The translations under genes and the position numbers were made by a program. From Paracoccaceae bacterium (GTDB lineage: Bacteria > Pseudomonadota > Alphaproteobacteria > Rhodobacterales > Rhodobacteraceae), in NCBI GenBank assembly GCA_002712045.1, contig PARX01000048.1, forward strand, positions 1 through 10,535: a stretch of DNA of 10,535 nt, read 5' to 3'. The notes beneath the pieces are model-generated. The model saw only the letters and a program-made list of their open reading frames with translations. It did not search any database and was not told the DNA's origin. Each line of letters begins with the position of its first letter. Positions within the stretch are counted from its first letter, which is position 1. Below are positions 7,136 to 10,535 of the stretch, piece by piece.

Positions 7136-8307
7136 TGCTTAGTTCTGAAGAGGCATTACAAAAACTATTTGATCTAGTAAAACCCTTAGGTAAAGAAACT
7201 GTAACAATCGCAAATGCTTCAGGCAGAATATTGAGAGATGATTGCGCTGCAAAACACCCCCAACCCTCATTCTCCATGTCTGCTATGGATGGATACGCTT
7301 TAGCTTCAAAAGACATTAAGCCGAACGCAAAATTAAAAGTAATCGGTGAATCTGCAGCAGGACACCCATCCCAAGAAAAGATAAATTCAGGGGAAAGCAT
7401 AAGAATATTCACGGGCGCCGCAATTCCAGAAGGAGCAGACAAAGTAGTAATTCAAGAACAAGTTTTAAGGAAAAATGAGTACATAGAATTTAAGGGAAAT
7501 ATTGACCAGTCAACTTATATTAGGCCTGCTGGATCAGACTTTAAAAAAAGCTTAATATTTAAAGCACCAAAGCTAATTACTCCTTACGATGTAATGTTAC
7601 TCGCGAGTATGGGACATTCAAAATTGAATGTAAGCAAGAGACCAATTATATCTATTATTTCAACTGGCGATGAACTTATACCTCCAAGTACCAAACCCAA
7701 GTTCGGTCAAATAATCTGTTCAAATAGTTACGGCATCAAAGCCATGTTAGAGGAAAATGGAGCAATCGCAAAAATTCTTCCTATTGCAAAAGATAACGTA
7801 GCGTCTTTGGAAACTGCTTTTCAGCTAGCTAAAAATTCAGATATCGTCATCACGACAGGTGGCGCTTCAGTCGGAGATCATGACTTAGTGAAGCAAGTGG
7901 CAAAACAAGTCGGCATAAAACCCTCATTCTATAAAGTTGCGATGAGGCCGGGCAAACCACTGATGGCTGGGAAATGCAATTCATTCATCTTTGTTGGCCT
8001 GCCAGGTAATCCTGTATCATCAATGATTTGCTCTCAAGTATTTTTAAAACCAATGATAAACAAAATGCTTGGACTAAAATACGAAAAAACAAAAAGAACG
8101 AAATACCCATTAGCAAATGCTCTCAAAAAAAATGGCTCAAGAGAACACTACATGAGAGCACACCTCAAAAACGGTAAAGTTACGGTTCAAATCAATCAAG
8201 ACAGTGCATCAACTTCAATATTGCAAAGTTCAAATGCCTTAGTGGTGAGACCACCACATGATCATTGTAGAGAGAAAAATGACTTAGTAGAAGTCATTAG
8301 ATTATAA
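7135..8307 (+). CDS. moeA: Molybdopterin molybdenumtransferase (MoeA)
   Basis: MoeA inserts molybdate into adenylylated molybdopterin, the last general step of Mo-cofactor synthesis. From the chosen start it has 390 residues, the usual length. Elements in order: SAMDGYA (49-55), RIFTGAAIPEGAD (90-102), STGDEL (176-181), CSNSYG (195-200), TTGGASVGDHD (240-250), MRPGKP (270-275), GLPGNPVSSM (288-297), then the C-terminal MoeA domain IV. I chose ATG 7135, which overlaps the moaC stop by one base (TGATG), with GAGG 7 bases upstream. An in-frame TTG at 7132 would add one Met, with a shorter 4-base spacing. The linked domain MogA is not fused. No terminator is evident after the stop; lexA begins 82 bases on with its own promoter. 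Confidence 0.95.
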   Translation: MLSSEEALQKLFDLVKPLGKETVTIANASGRILRDDCAAKHPQPSFSMSAMDGYALASKDIKPNAKLKVIGESAAGHPSQEKINSGESIRIFTGAAIPEGADKVVIQEQVLRKNEYIEFKGNIDQSTYIRPAGSDFKKSLIFKAPKLITPYDVMLLASMGHSKLNVSKRPIISIISTGDELIPPSTKPKFGQIICSNSYGIKAMLEENGAIAKILPIAKDNVASLETAFQLAKNSDIVITTGGASVGDHDLVKQVAKQVGIKPSFYKVAMRPGKPLMAGKCNSFIFVGLPGNPVSSMICSQVFLKPMINKMLGLKYEKTKRTKYPLANALKKNGSREHYMRAHLKNGKVTVQINQDSASTSILQSSNALVVRPPHDHCREKNDLVEVIRL

Positions 8308-8312
8308 ATTAT

Positions 8313-8339
8313 TTGACACAAATCAAGAACATGTATAGA
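8313..8339 (+). promoter_or_regulatory. lexA promoter
   Basis: A perfect -35 TTGACA (8313-8318) is followed by TATAGA (8334-8339) with a 15-base spacer, or 16 if the -35 is read one base earlier. The -10 box overlaps the second GAAC half-site, so LexA bound there would block RNA polymerase. The leader ends in AGGAG (8377-8381), 8 bases before the lexA ATG. Confidence 0.6.
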
Positions 8340-8352
8340 ACATTAAATGAAC
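8327..8352 (+). promoter_or_regulatory. LexA operator: two overlapping alphaproteobacterial SOS boxes
   Basis: GAAC occurs at 8327-8330, 8338-8341 and 8349-8352, each pair separated by exactly 7 bases. This makes two overlapping copies of the GAAC-N7-GAAC direct repeat (the same motif as GTTC-N7-GTTC on the other strand), known for alphaproteobacterial LexA. Further GAACs lie at 8363-8366 (10-base gap) and 8381-8384, out of register. The array overlaps the -10 region and lies upstream of lexA, implying autoregulation by SOS. Confidence 0.85.
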
Positions 8353-8389
8353 AAACCTATGTGAACTACTATCTTTAGGAGAACTTTTA

Positions 8390-9076
8390 ATGCTTACAAG
8401 TAAACAAAAAGAACTTTTAGTCTTTATTAATCAAAGATTAGATCAAGATGGAGTGCCACCTTCATTCGATGAAATGAAAGACGCTTTGAATTTAAGATCT
8501 AAATCTGGAATTCACCGATTAATTACAGGTCTTGAAGAACGTGGCTTTATAAAACGGCTCGCAAACCGTGCCAGAGCGATCGAAGTCTTAAAACTTCCAG
8601 AAACCGGAAATAGCAAAGGATTTCAACCAAGAGTTATCGATGGTGAAGCTAAAATGAGTGGCAATAGTGAAGCATTTTCCAGAAACAAAGGAGCAATGGA
8701 GTTACCAGTTATGGGAAGGATTGCCGCTGGAACACCAATAGAGGCCATAACTCACACATCTCATAATGTAGCAGTTCCTGAAACAATGCTTAGTTCAAGC
8801 GGAAATCACTACGCTTTAGAAGTTAAAGGAGACTCTATGATTGACGCAGGAATTAATGATGGAGATGTCGTGGTTATTCACGAACAAGCGCATGCAGACA
8901 CTGGAGATATTGTAGTGGCCCTAATTGAGGGTCAAGAGGCAACTCTGAAAAAACTGCGTAAGAAAGGCGGTTCTATCGCCCTAGAAGCTGCAAACCCTCT
9001 ATATGAAACACGTGTCTATCGAGAGGAACAAGTGAAGGTTCAAGGTCGCTTGGTTGGTTTAATTAGATCATATTAG
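8390..9076 (+). CDS. lexA: LexA repressor, SOS response (S24 self-cleaving)
   Basis: LexA represses DNA-damage genes and cleaves itself when RecA filaments form on single-stranded DNA. The 228-residue protein starts with a winged helix-turn-helix (1-65; MLTSKQKELLVFI, PPSFDEMKDALNL, SKSGIHRLITGLEERGFI). A linker (about 70-103) leads to the S24 domain. The scissile bond is Ala113-Gly114 in GRIAAGT; the nucleophile is Ser149 in KGDSM and the general base Lys187 in ATLKK. The linker is longer than in E. coli LexA (202 residues), as is usual in alphaproteobacteria. AGGAG 8 bases upstream supports the start. Its own operator array precedes it. In relatives comEC usually follows; here the next gene is gltX. 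Confidence 0.98.
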   Translation: MLTSKQKELLVFINQRLDQDGVPPSFDEMKDALNLRSKSGIHRLITGLEERGFIKRLANRARAIEVLKLPETGNSKGFQPRVIDGEAKMSGNSEAFSRNKGAMELPVMGRIAAGTPIEAITHTSHNVAVPETMLSSSGNHYALEVKGDSMIDAGINDGDVVVIHEQAHADTGDIVVALIEGQEATLKKLRKKGGSIALEAANPLYETRVYREEQVKVQGRLVGLIRSY

Positions 9077-9089
9077 CATTATTTTCATT

Positions 9090-9120
9090 TTACTATATTA
9101 GTAATCTAGATATTTACTAA
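9090..9120 (+). repeat. Overlapping A+T-rich inverted repeats after lexA
   Basis: TTACTA (9090-9095) can pair with TAGTAA (9099-9104) across three bases, or TTAGTAA (9098-9104) can pair with TTACTAA (9114-9120) across nine. The two hairpins share an arm and exclude each other. No T-run follows, and the stems are weak, so a role as lexA terminator is uncertain. Confidence 0.3.
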
Positions 9121-9131
9121 GTCGAGAAATA

Positions 9132-9160
9132 ATAACAAAAATTTTGCAATAATTCATAAT
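9132..9160 (+). promoter_or_regulatory. Possible gltX promoter
   Basis: ATAACA (9132-9137), a 17-base spacer and CATAAT (9155-9160) match four and five of six consensus bases. Transcription would begin near 9167, giving a leader of roughly 60 bases. Such matches are common in A+T-rich DNA, so this is only a suggestion. The 149-base lexA-gltX gap holds no ORF that I can support. Confidence 0.3.
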
Positions 9161-9225
9161 CTTGTTTAAATCTCAATTTTTACTTATTACCAAATAAAAG
9201 TTTTAATTGATTGGGCTCCATTAGT

Positions 9226-10535
9226 ATGAATGTTATCACGAGATTTGCTCCTTCTCCGACTGGGATGTTACATATTGGAGGGGCTAGAACTGCGCTTTTT
9301 AATTGGCTTTATGCCAAAGCTAATGGTGGAAAATTCTTATTACGTATTGAAGATACCGACCAACAACGCTCTACACCAGAAGCAACTAACGCCATTTTTA
9401 CTGGCCTCAAGTGGTTGGAGCTTAATTGGGATGAAGAAGTACAATCACAGATAAAAAATCAAAAGCGTCACTTAGAAATAGTTAATCAACTTTTAGCACA
9501 GAATAAAGCTTATAAATGCTTTTGCACAGAAGATGAGATACAAGTTATTCGAAACACTTCAAAGGAAAAGGGAAATGCAAAACTTTTTAACAGTCCTTGG
9601 CGGGAAATAACTCAAGACCAGCATCCAGATAGACCTTTTGTAATTCGCCTCAAAACCCCATTATCGGGCCATACATCCATAGAAGATGAAGTCCAAGGAA
9701 AAATTACTTGGAAAAATGAAGTACTTGAAGACTTTGTGCTATTACGATCCGATAGTTGCCCAACTTACATGCTCGCAGTTGTTGTAGATGATCATGACAG
9801 CAATGTTACGCACATCATTCGAGGTGATGATCATCTTTCCAATGCTGCAAAACAAAAGTTAATTTATCAAGCTATGGATTGGAGAATACCAATTTTCGCG
9901 CATATCCCCCTAATTTTTGGCGAGGATGGAAAGAAACTATCCAAACGACACGGTGCTACGGGGACAACAGAGTATCAAAAATTAGGTTATACTCCAGCAG
10001 GAATGAGAAATTATCTTGCAAGATTAGGGTGGAGCCATGGAGATGATGAATTCTTTAACACAACACAAGCTATTTCTTGGTTTGATTTAAAAGGGATTAA
10101 TAAATCTCCAGCACGGTTTGACTTCAAAAAGTTAGACAGCATAAACGGCAAGCATATTGCAACTTTAGAGGAAAATGACCTTATAAAAAATATAGAAGAG
10201 TTCACTAAGCTTAATGATGATTATGATTTAACAAAATTACAAATTTCCAAAATTAGCAAAGCGCTCTATTGCTTAAGGGAAAAATCTAAAAAAATTCCAG
10301 ATATCATCGATAAAGCTCATTTTTTACTCACAACCCGTCCCATAGTTAGAGATGATAGAGCTAAAGAAGTGCTAAATTCAGGTGGAATTCAGTTATTAAA
10401 GCAATTGACCCCATATTTAGAAAATGTTAGTTGGTCCCGCGAAGGGCTTGAAATTGCTATAAATAATTATCTTTTAGACAATAGTTTTAAGCTTGGACAG
10501 ATCGTTCAACCTTTGAAAGCCGCTCTATCTGGAAA
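9226..10535 (+). CDS. gltX: Glutamyl-tRNA synthetase (class I), 3' end beyond window
   Basis: GltX charges tRNA-Glu with glutamate using ATP; in many alphaproteobacteria, which lack GlnRS, the same type of enzyme also makes Glu-tRNA-Gln for GatCAB. The frame is open from ATG 9226 to the right edge (436 codons), so only a short C-terminal tail is missing compared with the usual 440-470 residues. The first signature is FAPSPTGMLHIGGARTALF (7-25; HIGG in place of HIGH), then LRIEDTD, a connecting region with CFCTEDE, IIRGDDHLSNAAKQ and the second signature KLSKR (237-241). The C-terminal part is the helical anticodon-binding domain. The GML-HIGG form resembles the main roseobacter enzyme next to lexA rather than the HVGN-type second copy, as far as I recall. 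The ribosome site is poor (GGG 10-12 bases upstream). Confidence 0.96.
   Translation, partial: MNVITRFAPSPTGMLHIGGARTALFNWLYAKANGGKFLLRIEDTDQQRSTPEATNAIFTGLKWLELNWDEEVQSQIKNQKRHLEIVNQLLAQNKAYKCFCTEDEIQVIRNTSKEKGNAKLFNSPWREITQDQHPDRPFVIRLKTPLSGHTSIEDEVQGKITWKNEVLEDFVLLRSDSCPTYMLAVVVDDHDSNVTHIIRGDDHLSNAAKQKLIYQAMDWRIPIFAHIPLIFGEDGKKLSKRHGATGTTEYQKLGYTPAGMRNYLARLGWSHGDDEFFNTTQAISWFDLKGINKSPARFDFKKLDSINGKHIATLEENDLIKNIEEFTKLNDDYDLTKLQISKISKALYCLREKSKKIPDIIDKAHFLLTTRPIVRDDRAKEVLNSGGIQLLKQLTPYLENVSWSREGLEIAINNYLLDNSFKLGQIVQPLKAALSG

Noticed and set aside
9230..9454. Plus-strand ORF of 74 codons starting 4 bases into gltX
   Set aside because: It is out of frame with the clear GluRS reading frame starting at 9226, which carries the HIGG and KLSKR motifs.

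Overview
The window is A+T-rich DNA from a bacterium, most likely a low-GC marine alphaproteobacterium close to Rhodobacterales/Roseobacter relatives. The main evidence is the gene order ppiD-like, trpD, trpC, moaC, moeA, lexA, gltX, which I know as a conserved chromosomal block of that group. The LexA box of the direct-repeat type GAAC-N7-GAAC, typical of Alphaproteobacteria, supports this. I see no phage, plasmid, insertion sequence, CRISPR array or toxin/defence genes. This is mostly core metabolism in a compact layout.

Layout. (1) Positions 1-1043, minus strand: the 5' part of a secreted alginate-lyase-family protein with a signal peptide and a small cysteine-containing N-terminal segment; its 3' end lies outside the window. 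(2) 1199-1285, minus: tRNA-Leu(GAG) with encoded CCA. (3) 1426-2619, plus: class I/II PLP aminotransferase, divergent from the tRNA. (4) 2694-4559, plus: membrane-anchored PpiD/SurA-type periplasmic folding factor. (5) 4567-4653, minus: a candidate 28-residue single-span membrane protein, too short for usual gene callers, whose stop lies 7 bases from the ppiD stop. (6) 4835-8307, plus: a tightly coupled run trpD-trpC-moaC-moeA with gaps or overlaps of 1-4 bases, joining two tryptophan enzymes to two molybdenum-cofactor enzymes. (7) 8390-9076, plus: lexA, with GAAC half-sites over its own promoter. (8) 9226 to the right edge, plus: gltX (glutamyl-tRNA synthetase), cut by the window end.

Functionally, TrpD and TrpC catalyse steps 2 and 4 of tryptophan synthesis from chorismate; MoaC and MoeA act early and late in molybdopterin cofactor synthesis; LexA is the SOS repressor. 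Compared with the arrangement I recall in roseobacters, trpE/trpG (expected between ppiD and trpD) and comEC (expected between lexA and gltX) are absent, leaving only 275 and 149 bases. This fits streamlining or relocation.

The points most worth a second look are the tiny convergent membrane ORF, the alginate-lyase-like protein whose presumed catalytic positions look substituted, the multi-copy GAAC operator of lexA, and the shortened synteny block.
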